This document shows, in pieces, positions 36,125 through 44,861 of a stretch of DNA of 64,000 nucleotides (the first letter of the stretch is position 1; each line of letters opens with the position of its first letter). The notes under the pieces are model-generated. The model saw only the letters and a program-made list of their open reading frames with translations, had not been told where the DNA came from and did not search any database. Both the position numbers and the translations under genes were made by a program. Location: positions 100,916-164,915 of the forward strand of contig JAFEEG010000002.1 of NCBI GenBank assembly GCA_018241225.1. Direction: 5' to 3'. This DNA comes from Pseudomonadota bacterium. GTDB taxonomy: Bacteria; Pseudomonadota; Gammaproteobacteria; Burkholderiales; Burkholderiaceae_C.

Positions 36125-37048
36125 TTATCGGTCGCGCTCGACGACCATGCTGGCCAGGGCACGCAACGCGCCGGTTTGCGCCAGGCCGCTGCGCTCGAGC
36201 GCGGCGAGCGCCTCGCGGTGCAGTTGCGCCGCCTCGGCACGCGCGCCATCGAGGCCCAGCAGGGACACGTAGGTGGGTTTGTCGCTGGCGGCGTCCTTGC
36301 CGGCCGTCTTGCCCAGGGTTTGCGAGTCGGCAGTCACGTCCAGGATGTCGTCGACGATCTGGAAGGCCAGGCCCAGCGCCGCGCCGTAGTCGCGCAGCCC
36401 GGCCAGGGCCTGGGCCGGCACGTTCTCGGCGCAGGCCGCGCCCATTTCAACGCTGCCCTGCAAGAGCGCGCCGGTCTTGAGCCGGTGCATGCGGCGCAGG
36501 CTGGCTTCGTCCAGGGCAACGCCGACGCTGGCCAGGTCGATGGCCTGGCCGCCAGCCATGCCTTCGCTGCCGGCGGCACGCGCCAGCAGGCGGCACAGGC
36601 GGGCCTGCACGGCCGGCGCGAAGCCGGCGTCATCGGGCGTGAGCAGCTCGAAGGCCAGGGCCTGCAGGGCGTCGCCCGCGAGCAGGGCGTCGGCTTCGCC
36701 GAACTTGACGTGCACCGTGGGCTTGCCACGGCGAAGCACGTCGTTGTCCATGCACGGAAGGTCGTCGTGCACCAGCGAATAGGCGTGGATGAGCTCGGTG
36801 GCACAAGCGGCACGCAGGGCCGCTTCGGCATGGCCGCCAACGGCCTCGCTGGCGGCCAGCACCAGCAGGGGCCGCAGCCGCTTGCCGCCGTCGAGCACGG
36901 CATAGCGCATGGCGTCGCCCAGCAGCACGGGCGCGTTCACGCCCACCCAGCCCGACAGCGCCGATTCGACGCGCGCCAGTTGCGGCTCGCTCCAGGCGGC
37001 CAACCGGGCAGCGTCCCAGAGTTCTTTTTCTTCGATGACTGCAGCCAT
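36125..37048 (-). CDS. ispA: Farnesyl diphosphate synthase (polyprenyl synthetase)
   Basis: A 307-residue trans-prenyltransferase. The first Asp-rich motif is in [17 protein letters not shown] (about residues 90-106; DDxxxxD form) and the second is [11 protein letters not shown] (about residues 231-241). It makes farnesyl diphosphate from IPP and DMAPP supplied by the MEP pathway. Its ATG overlaps the xseB stop (TAATG), so translation is coupled. Confidence 0.96.
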   Translation of the reverse strand: MAAVIEEKELWDAARLAAWSEPQLARVESALSGWVGVNAPVLLGDAMRYAVLDGGKRLRPLLVLAASEAVGGHAEAALRAACATELIHAYSLVHDDLPCMDNDVLRRGKPTVHVKFGEADALLAGDALQALAFELLTPDDAGFAPAVQARLCRLLARAAGSEGMAGGQAIDLASVGVALDEASLRRMHRLKTGALLQGSVEMGAACAENVPAQALAGLRDYGAALGLAFQIVDDILDVTADSQTLGKTAGKDAASDKPTYVSLLGLDGARAEAAQLHREALAALERSGLAQTGALRALASMVVERDR

Positions 37049-37296
37049 TATTCGGGTGCCCAGGTCTTGAGATTGCCAGCGTCGAGCACCTTGATCTGGT
37101 CTTCGACCGCCTGCAGCTTGTCGCGGCAGAACGCCAGCAGGGCCGCCCCACGCTGGTAGCTGGCCAGCAGTTGGTCAAGCGGAAGCTGGCCCGATTCCAG
37201 GGCCGAAACCAGCTGCTCGAGCTCGGCCAGGCCGGCCTCGTAGGTGGCCGGCAGCGCGCTCGCGTCGAAAAGGGAGGATGAGGACGCCTTGGGCAT
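37048..37296 (-). CDS. xseB: Exodeoxyribonuclease VII small subunit
   Basis: An 82-residue protein with the XseB pattern [34 protein letters not shown] (residues ~16-49) and a helical coiled-coil fold. It forms exonuclease VII with XseA, which degrades single-stranded DNA in both directions; xseA is not in the window. It is the first gene of the isoprenoid operon, its usual place in proteobacteria. ATG 37296 gives the normal length. Confidence 0.95.
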   Translation of the reverse strand: MPKASSSSLFDASALPATYEAGLAELEQLVSALESGQLPLDQLLASYQRGAALLAFCRDKLQAVEDQIKVLDAGNLKTWAPE

Positions 37297-37352
37297 GCAA
37301 TCTCGTATGAAACCAGGGATTTTAGGGCTGGGGCGCAAATGCGGGCGCCGGG

Positions 37353-37468
37353 TACAATCGGCGCTCTTTTTTCGTGCAATGGCGCGGGCTTGCTCCTTTG
37401 GCAAGACACGTGCAGCACGAGTGCCGCGCGGCAGGGCTTACCAACTGCGTTCCCCTGCCTTTTCGTTT
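37353..37468 (+). ncRNA. Candidate small RNA or leader between xseB and the Rieske oxygenase gene
   Basis: TACAAT at 37353-37358 could be a -10 element. Downstream come a hairpin CTTGC/GCAAG (37389-37405), the palindrome TGCCGCGCGGCA (37422-37433) and a terminator-like stem GGCAGGG / CCCTGCC (37430-37459, 16-nt loop) followed by TTTTCGTTT. It would give an RNA of about 100 nt, or a leader that ends early and controls the downstream oxygenase gene. It resembles no RNA family I recognise. Confidence 0.35.
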
Positions 37469-37525
37469 GCGTCGTTCTCCGTTCTCCCTGATGTGGGGAC
37501 TGTGGGGAGCTTGGTCAGGTCACCC

Positions 37526-38665
37526 ATGTCTGATTTAAGTCTTCAACTGCAGCAGGCTTCGAGCCAACTTCACGTTTCTGCGTACTTCGACGAGGCGCTC
37601 TACGCCCGCGAGATGCAGACATTGTTCGCCAAAGGGCCACGTTACGTTGGCCATCGCCTGGCCGTGCCCGAGGCGGGCAACTTCCATACCCTGCCCCAGG
37701 AACACGAGGGCCGGGCCCTGGTGCACACACCCAAGGGCGTGGAGCTTATTTCCAACGTGTGCCGCCACCGGCAGGCCGTCATCCTGCAGGGACGCGGCAG
37801 CCTGGAGGCGCAGGGCGGTGGCAACATCGTGTGCCCGCTGCACCGCTGGACCTATGCCGCGGCCGATGCGCGCACCACCGGCACGCTCATCGGCGCCCCG
37901 CATTTCGCGCAGGACCCTTGCCTGAACCTGCACAACTATCCGCTCACCGAATGGAACGGCCTCCTGTTCGAGGCCAACGGGCGCGACGTGGCGGCCGACC
38001 TGGCCCAGCTGGGCCCGCGCGCCGACCTCGATTTCGCGGGCTATGCGCTGGACCACGTCGAGCTGCACGAGTGCAACTACAACTGGAAGACCTTCATCGA
38101 GGTCTACCTCGAGGACTACCACGTGGGGCCCTTCCATCCGGGCCTGGGCAGCTTCGTGACCTGCGACGACCTGCGCTGGGAGTTCAACAAGAATTTCTCG
38201 GTGCAGACCGTGGGCGTTGCCAACCGCCTGGGCCGCGCCGGCAGCCCGGTGTACCAGCGCTGGCAGGAGCAGTTGCTCAAGTACCGCGACGGCAAGCCGC
38301 CGAAGTTCGGCGCCATCTGGCTGACCTACTACCCGCACGTGATGATCGAGTGGTATCCGCACGTGCTCACCGTCTCCACGCTGCATCCGGTGGGGCCGCA
38401 GAAGACGCTGAACATGGTGGAGTTCTTCTACCCCGAGGAGATCGCCCTCTTCGAGCGCGAGTTCGTCGAGGCACAGCGTGCCGCCTACATGGAGACCTGC
38501 GTGGAAGACGACGAGATCGCCGAGCGCATGGATGCCGGCCGCCGCGCGCTCATGCTGCGCGGCGACGACGAGTCCGGCCCCTACCAGAGCCCCATGGAAG
38601 ACGGCATGCAGCAGTTCCACGAGTGGTACCGTGCGCAGATGAGCGCGGCCGATAGCGCCACCTGA
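37526..38665 (+). CDS. Rieske non-heme iron oxygenase, alpha subunit
   Basis: A 379-residue ring-hydroxylating-type oxygenase. Rieske [2Fe-2S] ligands: CRH (about residues 75-77) and CPLH (about residues 96-99). The mononuclear iron site follows in EVYLEDYHVGPFHPG (two His) with a distal acidic ligand. The CHREBP-like group with SLQAE...VEDDEIAERMDAGRRAL is common in betaproteobacteria near xseB; its substrate is not established (choline-type or aromatic compounds are both possible). No reductase gene is adjacent. Confidence 0.88.
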   Translation: MSDLSLQLQQASSQLHVSAYFDEALYAREMQTLFAKGPRYVGHRLAVPEAGNFHTLPQEHEGRALVHTPKGVELISNVCRHRQAVILQGRGSLEAQGGGNIVCPLHRWTYAAADARTTGTLIGAPHFAQDPCLNLHNYPLTEWNGLLFEANGRDVAADLAQLGPRADLDFAGYALDHVELHECNYNWKTFIEVYLEDYHVGPFHPGLGSFVTCDDLRWEFNKNFSVQTVGVANRLGRAGSPVYQRWQEQLLKYRDGKPPKFGAIWLTYYPHVMIEWYPHVLTVSTLHPVGPQKTLNMVEFFYPEEIALFEREFVEAQRAAYMETCVEDDEIAERMDAGRRALMLRGDDESGPYQSPMEDGMQQFHEWYRAQMSAADSAT

Positions 38666-38725
38666 CATTTCCTTTCTCGTCCAGCGCCTGCTTGCGGTGC
38701 CGGAAGTCTTCTTCATAGGACGCAC

Positions 38726-39649
38726 ATGCAAGCACTCTGGATGGTCTTGGCCGCACTCTTCTTTGCCTCGATGGGGGTGTGCGTCAAGCTGGCCTCGGCC
38801 TGGTTCACCAGCGCCGAGCTGGTGTTCTGGCGCGGCGTCATCGGCATCGTCTTCCTGTGGCTGCTGGCTCGTCGCCAAGGCGTGTCGCTGGCCACCCGCT
38901 ACCCGGGCATGCACGCCTGGCGCAGCCTGATCGGCGTGTTCTCGCTGGGCGCCTGGTTCTATGCCATTGCCGGCATGCCGCTGGCCGCGGCCATGACGTT
39001 GAATTACATGAGCAGCGTCTGGATCGCCGCCTTCCTGGTCGGCGGCACCCTGTTGGCCTGGATGCCCATGCCCGGGCGCGATGGCCGCGTGCCCCGGCCG
39101 CCATTGCAAGGCGCCCTGATACTGACCGTGCTGGCAGGCTTCGGCGGCGTGGTGATGATGCTGCGCCCCACCGTGGGCGCCAACGAAGGTTTTGCCGGGC
39201 TGATGGGCCTGCTGTCGGGGCTCACGGCCGCCTTTGCGTACATGCAGGTGATCGCGCTGTCACGCATCGGCGAGCCCGAGACGCGCACGGTCTTCTATTT
39301 CGCCTTGGGGTCGATGGTGGCCGGCGGGGTGGCCACGCTCATGACGGGCATCTCGCCCTGGGACTGGCGCCACAGCGCGTGGCTGATTCCGGTGGGTGTG
39401 CTGGCCGCACTTGGGCAGCTGTGCATGACGCGCGCCTACGCCACCGCCAAGACCCCGGCGGCCACGTTGATGGTGGCCAACCTGCAATATTCGGGGATTG
39501 TGTTCGCCGCGATCTACAGCCTGATCATCTTCAACGACCATCTCGATGCCATGGGCTGGGGCGGCATGGCATTGATCGTTGCCAGCGGCATCGCAGCCAC
39601 CGTGCTGCGCCAGCGCGCCGTACCGCGCGCGCCTGCCGAAGAGCATTGA
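38726..39649 (+). CDS. EamA/DMT-family transporter
   Basis: A 307-residue protein with ten membrane helices in two EamA repeats (residues ~3-140 and ~160-295); the first repeat starts LWMVLAALFFASMGVCVKLAS. A ribosome site AGGA precedes ATG 38726. DMT members mainly export metabolites such as amino acids or nucleosides. It is 60 nt after the Rieske gene on the same strand and 36 nt before the sulfurtransferase; substrate unknown. Confidence 0.9.
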   Translation: MQALWMVLAALFFASMGVCVKLASAWFTSAELVFWRGVIGIVFLWLLARRQGVSLATRYPGMHAWRSLIGVFSLGAWFYAIAGMPLAAAMTLNYMSSVWIAAFLVGGTLLAWMPMPGRDGRVPRPPLQGALILTVLAGFGGVVMMLRPTVGANEGFAGLMGLLSGLTAAFAYMQVIALSRIGEPETRTVFYFALGSMVAGGVATLMTGISPWDWRHSAWLIPVGVLAALGQLCMTRAYATAKTPAATLMVANLQYSGIVFAAIYSLIIFNDHLDAMGWGGMALIVASGIAATVLRQRAVPRAPAEEH

Positions 39650-39685
39650 TAGAGAAGAAAATACACCTGCGAAAGAAGCGCTGCC

Positions 39686-40597
39686 ATGGCCTACACCACC
39701 CTGATTTCCGCCGACGAACTGCAGGCGCTGCTGCAGAGCAAGGCGCCGCTCATGATCTTCGACTGCACCTTCGACCTGATGCAGCCCGAGGCCGGCGAGC
39801 GCCAGTACCGCCAGGCGCATATTCCAGGCGCCGTCTACGCCAACCTCGATACCGACCTGAGTGCCAAGCATGGCGCACCCGGCAAGGGCGGCGTGGTCAT
39901 TGCGCAGAAGGAAGCCGGTGCACCCGCGTCGGGCGGGCGCCACCCCCTGCCCAACCGCGAGACCTTCGCGGCCTGGCTGTCCAGCATCGGCTTTGCCAAC
40001 GACATGCAGGCCGTGGTCTACGACCGCAACGGCGCCAACTACTGCGGCCGCCTGTGGTGGATGCTCAAGTGGGTTGGCCATGACGCCGTGGCCGTGCTCG
40101 ACGGCGGTCTCGGCGCCTGGCAGGCAGCCGGCGGCGCCACGAGCAACGCCGAGGAAGCCACGCATTTCCGGACCAACTTCGTGCCCGGCGACGCCCTGGC
40201 AACCCTGGTGGATACACGCCAGGTCGCCGAGCGCCTGGACAACCCGGCCCAGACCGTGCTCGACGCCCGCGCGGCACCGCGCTACCGCGGCGAAGTCGAG
40301 CCGCTGGACCCCATTGCCGGCCACATTCCCGGCGCCCTGAATCGCCCCTTTGTCGAGAACATCGGTCCAGACGGCAAGTTCAAGCCCGCGGCCCAACTGC
40401 GCGCCGAATTCGAAGCCGTCCTGGCCGGCCGTGATCCGTCCACCGTGGTCCACCAATGCGGCAGCGGTGTCAGCGCCATCCCCAACCTGCTGGCCATGCG
40501 GATTGCCGGCCTGGGCACCACCGCCCTCTACGCCGGCAGCTGGAGCGAATGGAGCAACACGCCGGGCCTGCCAACACGGCAAGGCTCCGAGCCCTAA
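39686..40597 (+). CDS. sseA: 3-mercaptopyruvate/thiosulfate sulfurtransferase
   Basis: A 303-residue tandem rhodanese. Domain 1 (about residues 8-130) starts with FDCTFDLMQPEAGERQYRQAHIPGA and is inactive; domain 2 (about residues 165-295) has DARAAPRYRGEVEPLDPIAGHIPGA and the active-site loop QCGSGVSA with the catalytic Cys (about residue 258). The CGSGV loop points to 3-mercaptopyruvate more than to thiosulfate, but this is not decisive. Confidence 0.92.
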   Translation: MAYTTLISADELQALLQSKAPLMIFDCTFDLMQPEAGERQYRQAHIPGAVYANLDTDLSAKHGAPGKGGVVIAQKEAGAPASGGRHPLPNRETFAAWLSSIGFANDMQAVVYDRNGANYCGRLWWMLKWVGHDAVAVLDGGLGAWQAAGGATSNAEEATHFRTNFVPGDALATLVDTRQVAERLDNPAQTVLDARAAPRYRGEVEPLDPIAGHIPGALNRPFVENIGPDGKFKPAAQLRAEFEAVLAGRDPSTVVHQCGSGVSAIPNLLAMRIAGLGTTALYAGSWSEWSNTPGLPTRQGSEP

Positions 40598-40666
40598 GCC
40601 CCATCTCCAAAAGCAAGGGCCGGCCGCAGGACAGGCCAATACCAGCCACGCACCAGGGAACCGGCT

Positions 40667-40930
40667 TCAGTCCGGTGCTTGCATCACCCGATCGAATTCC
40701 TCGTCCGCCAGCACGTTGTCCGCATCCAGCTCGCTTGCATCGGTCAGGTCCAGGCCGGTTTCTTCTTCCAGCTCGTCGTCAGGCACGTCGGAGTCGTCCT
40801 CGATCTCGGTCTCTGGTGGATCGAAGACTTCGCCATCGCCGGGCAGCTGCTTGCGGCCCTTGGCTTCCGGGGCGGTGGTGGCGTTGGCCGCGGCCTTTGC
40901 AGGCTGGCCTTTGGATTCCTGGCGCTTCAT
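40667..40930 (-). CDS. Small acidic protein of unknown function
   Basis: An 87-residue protein with a basic, Ala-rich N terminus (MKRQESKGQPAKAAANATT) and a strongly acidic second half (PPETEIEDDSDVPDDELEEE, then DLTDASELDADNVLADEEFD). It has no membrane segment or signal peptide and is probably disordered. ATG 40930 has a good AGGAAG ribosome site. It is convergent with sseA. I do not recognise a family. Confidence 0.6.
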   Translation of the reverse strand: MKRQESKGQPAKAAANATTAPEAKGRKQLPGDGEVFDPPETEIEDDSDVPDDELEEETGLDLTDASELDADNVLADEEFDRVMQAPD

Positions 40931-41034
40931 GATCGGACTTCCTCGGCGGACAGGCCCCCATGTTGCGCGCGTTCGCGCCATTTCGCTAGGGCCAGAGCGT
41001 GTCAGAAAGTTTGTGCGCCGGCCGTGGCAGCGAG

Positions 41035-41964
41035 TCAGTGACGGTGCGAATCGCCGCCCTGCCCGGCCTCGTCGTGGTGCTCATGGTCATGACGATCGGC
41101 GCCGTGCCCGTGGTCGTGGCCGCCATGCACCGCCAGGCTCACCAGCGTCACCATGGCGATGCCGCCCAGCAACCAGGCAATCTGGGCCCCGGTCTGCCGT
41201 GCGCTCAACCGCTTTTGCAGCTGAGGAATCAGGTCGGCCAGCGCCACGTAGATGAAGCTGCTGCTGGCCAGCACGAGGAAGTAAGGCAGCAGGCCCTGCA
41301 ACTGGTCCACCAGCCACCAGCCGGCCAGACCGCCCAGTGCGGTCATGGTGCCTGCCAGCGACACCTTGACCAGCGCCACCCGTGCATCGGACGAGCTCTG
41401 GCGCAGCACCACCAGGTCGCCAATGTGGTGCGGCACCTCGTGCGCCAGCACCGCCAGCGCCGCCACCGCGCCCAGCCGCAGGTCGGCCATGAAGGCCGAG
41501 GCGATCAGGATGCCGTCGCCAAAGCAATGCACGCTGTCGCCGGTGAGCACGGCCCAGCCGCCGCCGGAGCGCGGGGCGTGGTGGTGGTGGTGATGATGGC
41601 TGTGGTTGTGGTGGTCGTGCGCGTGCCCGTCGTGGTGCTGGCGCGGCTCCTGCGGCTCGTGGTGGTGCTCGTGGCCGTGGTGCCAGAGCTCGGCCTTGTC
41701 CAGCAGGAAGAACAGCACCAGCCCGCCCAATAGCGTGGCAAACAACGCGCCGGGCGCCAGCCCGCTTTCGAAGGCCTCGGGCAACAGGTGCATGAAGGCG
41801 GTGGCCAGCAACGCGCCGGCGGCCAGGCTCAGCAAGGACTGCGCGCTGGATGCGGCATCAGCCGCAGACCCGCCCGCGCCGCGCAGGCGCATCAAGAAGG
41901 CGGCGATCCACACGCTGCCGATTCCCGCGACCAGGGTCGCCACAAGGATGGCTAGAAGATTCAT
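41035..41964 (-). CDS. ZIP-family zinc/divalent metal transporter
   Basis: A 309-residue ZIP transporter with about eight helices. The metal-site helix motif reads LAHEVPHHIGDL (about residues 170-181), the HExPHE-type signature of ZIPs. A very His-rich cytoplasmic loop (about residues 88-130, including HNHSHHHHHHH) and a His-rich C-terminal tail (about residues 277-309) suggest metal sensing or buffering. It imports zinc or iron into the cytoplasm. No obvious zinc-uptake regulator site was found upstream. Confidence 0.92.
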   Translation of the reverse strand: MNLLAILVATLVAGIGSVWIAAFLMRLRGAGGSAADAASSAQSLLSLAAGALLATAFMHLLPEAFESGLAPGALFATLLGGLVLFFLLDKAELWHHGHEHHHEPQEPRQHHDGHAHDHHNHSHHHHHHHAPRSGGGWAVLTGDSVHCFGDGILIASAFMADLRLGAVAALAVLAHEVPHHIGDLVVLRQSSSDARVALVKVSLAGTMTALGGLAGWWLVDQLQGLLPYFLVLASSSFIYVALADLIPQLQKRLSARQTGAQIAWLLGGIAMVTLVSLAVHGGHDHGHGADRHDHEHHDEAGQGGDSHRH

Positions 41965-41982
41965 GACAAGGCAGAAAAAGGG

Positions 41983-42004
41983 AAAGCCGGCACAGGCCGG
42001 CTTT
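41983..42004 (-). terminator. Rho-independent terminator after the amino-acid binding protein gene
   Basis: A 9-bp stem AAAGCCGGC / GCCGGCTTT with a 4-nt loop. On the minus strand a T-rich stretch (TTTCCCTTTTT) follows. It separates the amino-acid binding protein gene from the ZIP gene, whose start is only 19 nt further on. Confidence 0.75.
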
Positions 42005-42099
42005 TCACCTCAGGCAAGAAAATGACCTGCGCTGCCAGGGCTCCGGCAGCCGTCCGGTCATCTTAGCAATGCTGTCAAGTGCTCAGATCCGCCATGTCA

Positions 42100-42984
42100 T
42101 CAAGTGGCCGGCTTGTCGCTGGGCGCCTTGATGTTCTCGCGCAGTTGCGGGCTCATGGGCAGGCCCAGGGGCGCGTTCTTGGGCGGAATGGGCGACATGA
42201 ACCACTTGGTGTACATCTTCTCGAACTCGCCGCTCTTCATCAGCCCGGTGATGGTGTCGTCCACCACCTGCTTGAAGGCCGCGTCGTCCTTGGGCAGCAT
42301 GCAGGCATAGGGCTCGACCTGCAGCGCCTCGCCGACCACCTCGAAGTCCGCGGGGGTCTTGGCGTTGCTCATCAAGCCGTAAAGCAGGATGTCGTCCATG
42401 GCAAAGGCCACGGCCCGGCCCGACTCCACCAGCAGGAAGGCATCGGCATGGTCCTTGGCCAGCACGATGTCCATGTCCAGGCCCTTGTCGTTGTTGTACT
42501 TGCGCATGACCTGGGCATTGGTGGTGCCGGTGGTGGAAGACACCGTCTTCTTCGCCAGGTCGGCGTAGTCCTTGATGTTCGAGCTCTTCTTCACCAGCAG
42601 GCGCGTGCCGGTGTAGAAGTGGTTGATGGCGAAGCTCACTTCCTTGCCGCGGGCGGTGTTGTTGGTGGTGGAGCCGCACTCCAGGTCGATGGTGCCGTTG
42701 GTCAGGAGCGGAATGCGGTTCTGCGAGGTCACCGGCATCCACGCCACTTCGAGGTTGGGCTTGTTCAGCTTCTTCTTGACCGACTCGACCACCGCGTTGG
42801 ACAGCTCGACGGAAAAGCCGATGGGCTGGTTCGGCCCGTTCAGGTAGCTGAAAGGCACCGACGACTCGCGGTAGGCCAGCGTGATCTTTCCGCTCTGGGC
42901 GATCTTGCCCAGCGTGTCGGCGGCGTGCGCGCCCGTGGCGGCCAGCAAGAGGGCAGCGAACAGGATGGAGAACTTCTTCTTCAT
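42100..42984 (-). CDS. Amino-acid ABC transporter substrate-binding protein (GltI-like)
   Basis: A 294-residue periplasmic protein with a Sec signal (residues 1-21, MKKKFSILFAALLLAATGAHA). Family 3 solute-binding pattern: GKITLAYRESSVPFSYLNG, GFSVELSNAVV, LECGSTTNNTARGKEVSFA, close to the glutamate/aspartate receptor GltI. No permease or ATPase genes are nearby, so it may serve a system encoded elsewhere. It is divergent from a D-amino-acid dehydrogenase gene, which hints at a role in amino-acid uptake for catabolism. Confidence 0.92.
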   Translation of the reverse strand: MKKKFSILFAALLLAATGAHAADTLGKIAQSGKITLAYRESSVPFSYLNGPNQPIGFSVELSNAVVESVKKKLNKPNLEVAWMPVTSQNRIPLLTNGTIDLECGSTTNNTARGKEVSFAINHFYTGTRLLVKKSSNIKDYADLAKKTVSSTTGTTNAQVMRKYNNDKGLDMDIVLAKDHADAFLLVESGRAVAFAMDDILLYGLMSNAKTPADFEVVGEALQVEPYACMLPKDDAAFKQVVDDTITGLMKSGEFEKMYTKWFMSPIPPKNAPLGLPMSPQLRENIKAPSDKPAT

Positions 42985-43140
42985 TCGAACCTTTCGATTG
43001 ACAACAGGTGGAAGTGGCCATGCGTTAGCAAGAGCGGGGCCAGTGTAGGAAGGAGCGTCGCGCCAACGCAATGGCGGCAGCCCCAATGTGGCGCCGAACC
43101 TTGATGCCGCCGGATTTGCCGCCACACAATCGAGGTTCTG

Positions 43141-44370
43141 ATGACGAATCCAAAGCACGTTTGCGTTCTGGGCGCCGGCATCGTCGGGCTGGCGACGGCC
43201 TGGCAGCTGCACCGCGAGGGCTACCGCGTCAGCGTGATCGAGCGAGACGCGCCGGGCCACGGGGCCAGCGGCGGCAACGGCGCGCAGTTGAGCTACTCCT
43301 ACGTGCAACCGCTGGCCGACCCGTCGATCTGGCATCAGCTGCCCAAGCTGCTGCTGTCGCCCCAGTCGCCGCTGAAACTGCGCCCCAGGCTCGATCCACT
43401 CCAATGGCGTTGGGGGCTGGCCTTCCTGGCCGCCTGCAATGCGGACACCTCACGCGAGACGACGGCGCAATTGCTGGCACTGGCCGCGCAAAGCCGTGCC
43501 GCTTTCGAAGAGCTGATGGCCGAGCTGGAGCCGGCCTGCGATTTCTCGGCCACGGGCAAGCTGGTGCTCTACAGCAGCGCCGCCGCGCTGGACGGCGCAC
43601 GGCGCCAGCTCGAACTGCAGCGCACGCTGGGCAGCGGCAGCCAGCGGCTGCTGACGCCCGACGAGTGCATTGCCATCGAGCCTGCGCTGGCCTACTACCG
43701 GGACCGCATGGCGGGAGCCATTCACACGCCAAGCGAGTGCTCGGCCGACTGCCTCAAGCTGTGCACCGAACTCGAGGCTGCGTTGGCGCAGCGCGGTGTG
43801 AACTTTCAGTTGGGGGTGGAGGTCCAGGGCTTTGTGCAGTCGGGCGGGCGAGTCGCCGCGGCGCTGACGAGTGCCGGTCCGATCGAGGCGGACGCGTATG
43901 TGCTGGCATTGGGCAGCGCATCGACGCGGCTGGGGCGCGAACTGGGCGCCTACCTGCCGGTGTATCCGCTCAAGGGCTACAGCATCACGGTGGATGTGGA
44001 CGATTCGCCAGGCGCGGCGCCGCATGTGAACGTGACGGACAGCGCGCGCAAGGTGGTGTTCGCACGCATCGGCTCGCGCTTGCGCGTGGCGGGCATGGCG
44101 GAGCTGGTGGGTCACGATGCCAGCATTCCGGCCGAGCGGGTCGAGTCGCTGGTGGCTGCAACGCGGGCGCTGTTTCCGCACTGCAGTCGATTCGACGATC
44201 TCCATCCCTGGACGGGCATGCGGCCCGCGACCCCGACGGGCCGGCCGATCATCGGGCGGCTGGCGAATGCGCCGAGTAACCTGCTGTTCAACACGGGGCA
44301 CGGGGCGCTGGGCTTCACGCTGGCGTTCGGCTCTGCGCTTCGGATTGGGCACGCGTTGGCTTCTGGCTAG
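43141..44370 (+). CDS. dadA: D-amino-acid dehydrogenase (DadA-like)
   Basis: A 409-residue FAD-dependent oxidoreductase of the DAO family. The N-terminal dinucleotide fold is VLGAGIVGLATAWQL (about residues 8-22), ASGGNGAQLSYSY follows, and the C terminus has the conserved GLRP-like segment PWTGMRPATPTGRPIIGR and NLLFNTGHGALGFTLA. DadA oxidises D-amino acids such as D-alanine to 2-oxo acids and ammonia, passing electrons to quinones. It is somewhat shorter than E. coli DadA (432) but complete. Divergent from the amino-acid receptor gene 156 bp away. Confidence 0.9.
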   Translation: MTNPKHVCVLGAGIVGLATAWQLHREGYRVSVIERDAPGHGASGGNGAQLSYSYVQPLADPSIWHQLPKLLLSPQSPLKLRPRLDPLQWRWGLAFLAACNADTSRETTAQLLALAAQSRAAFEELMAELEPACDFSATGKLVLYSSAAALDGARRQLELQRTLGSGSQRLLTPDECIAIEPALAYYRDRMAGAIHTPSECSADCLKLCTELEAALAQRGVNFQLGVEVQGFVQSGGRVAAALTSAGPIEADAYVLALGSASTRLGRELGAYLPVYPLKGYSITVDVDDSPGAAPHVNVTDSARKVVFARIGSRLRVAGMAELVGHDASIPAERVESLVAATRALFPHCSRFDDLHPWTGMRPATPTGRPIIGRLANAPSNLLFNTGHGALGFTLAFGSALRIGHALASG

Positions 44371-44402
44371 GTCTGTCGGGGAGTGGCGTTCGGGGCGGGC
44401 GA

Positions 44403-44851
44403 GGCGCGGCAGGCGGTGCGGGCCGGGGGCTCATACCGGAGCGGTCGATGCCTGCGGCATCGACTTCGTTGCGGTGCTCGCGCTGGGCTTGTGCGGCAGA
44501 ACTCACTTCGCGACTTCGTCGCTACGTTCAAACAGCTGCCGCAAGTCAGTCAAGGCCGCTTGCCTGTCCTGCGGCAGGCAAGCTCAAGCCCAGCGCTGCG
44601 CTCCTCACCACCCCGGAAATCGCCCCCGGCCCGCGCCGCCTGCCGCGCCCCGCCTGGAAACGGTGTGACGGTTTCAATGAAAACGGTGGGCCGCGCCGGG
44701 AGAACAACAACAGCGCGTCCCGGCAACGGCCTGCGTGCCTCTGGGCTGTGGCGCGCCCTCTCGGGCGCCGAGCAGCGCAGGGAAGTCGGCGCCAAAGGCG
44801 CCGACCGCCCGAGTGGGTGCGCCGCAGCCCAGAGGCACGCAGGCCTTTGCC
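44403..44851. repeat. Intergenic block of nested inverted repeats
   Basis: Within the 491-bp gap between dadA and the M20 peptidase gene I see no supported gene. Instead: a 28-bp inverted repeat with one mismatch (44403-44430 with 44622-44649); inside it a 9-bp hairpin (44444-44464), a 12-bp repeat (44480-44491 with 44585-44596) and a 9-bp hairpin (44558-44583). Then a 33-bp inverted repeat with two mismatches (44722-44754 with 44819-44851) enclosing a perfect 9-bp hairpin (44785-44805). It lies between convergent genes and may be a REP/MITE-like element or a large terminator. Confidence 0.75.
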
Positions 44852-44861
44852 CGCCAACACA

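Noticed and set aside
34263-36272. Long plus-strand open frame antisense to dxs
   Set aside because: Shadow of dxs; no recognisable protein.
37512-37525. GGTCAGGTC resembling the SRP RNA core
   Set aside because: The essential GGAAGGnAGCAGCC part does not follow; the bases sit at the start of the Rieske gene.
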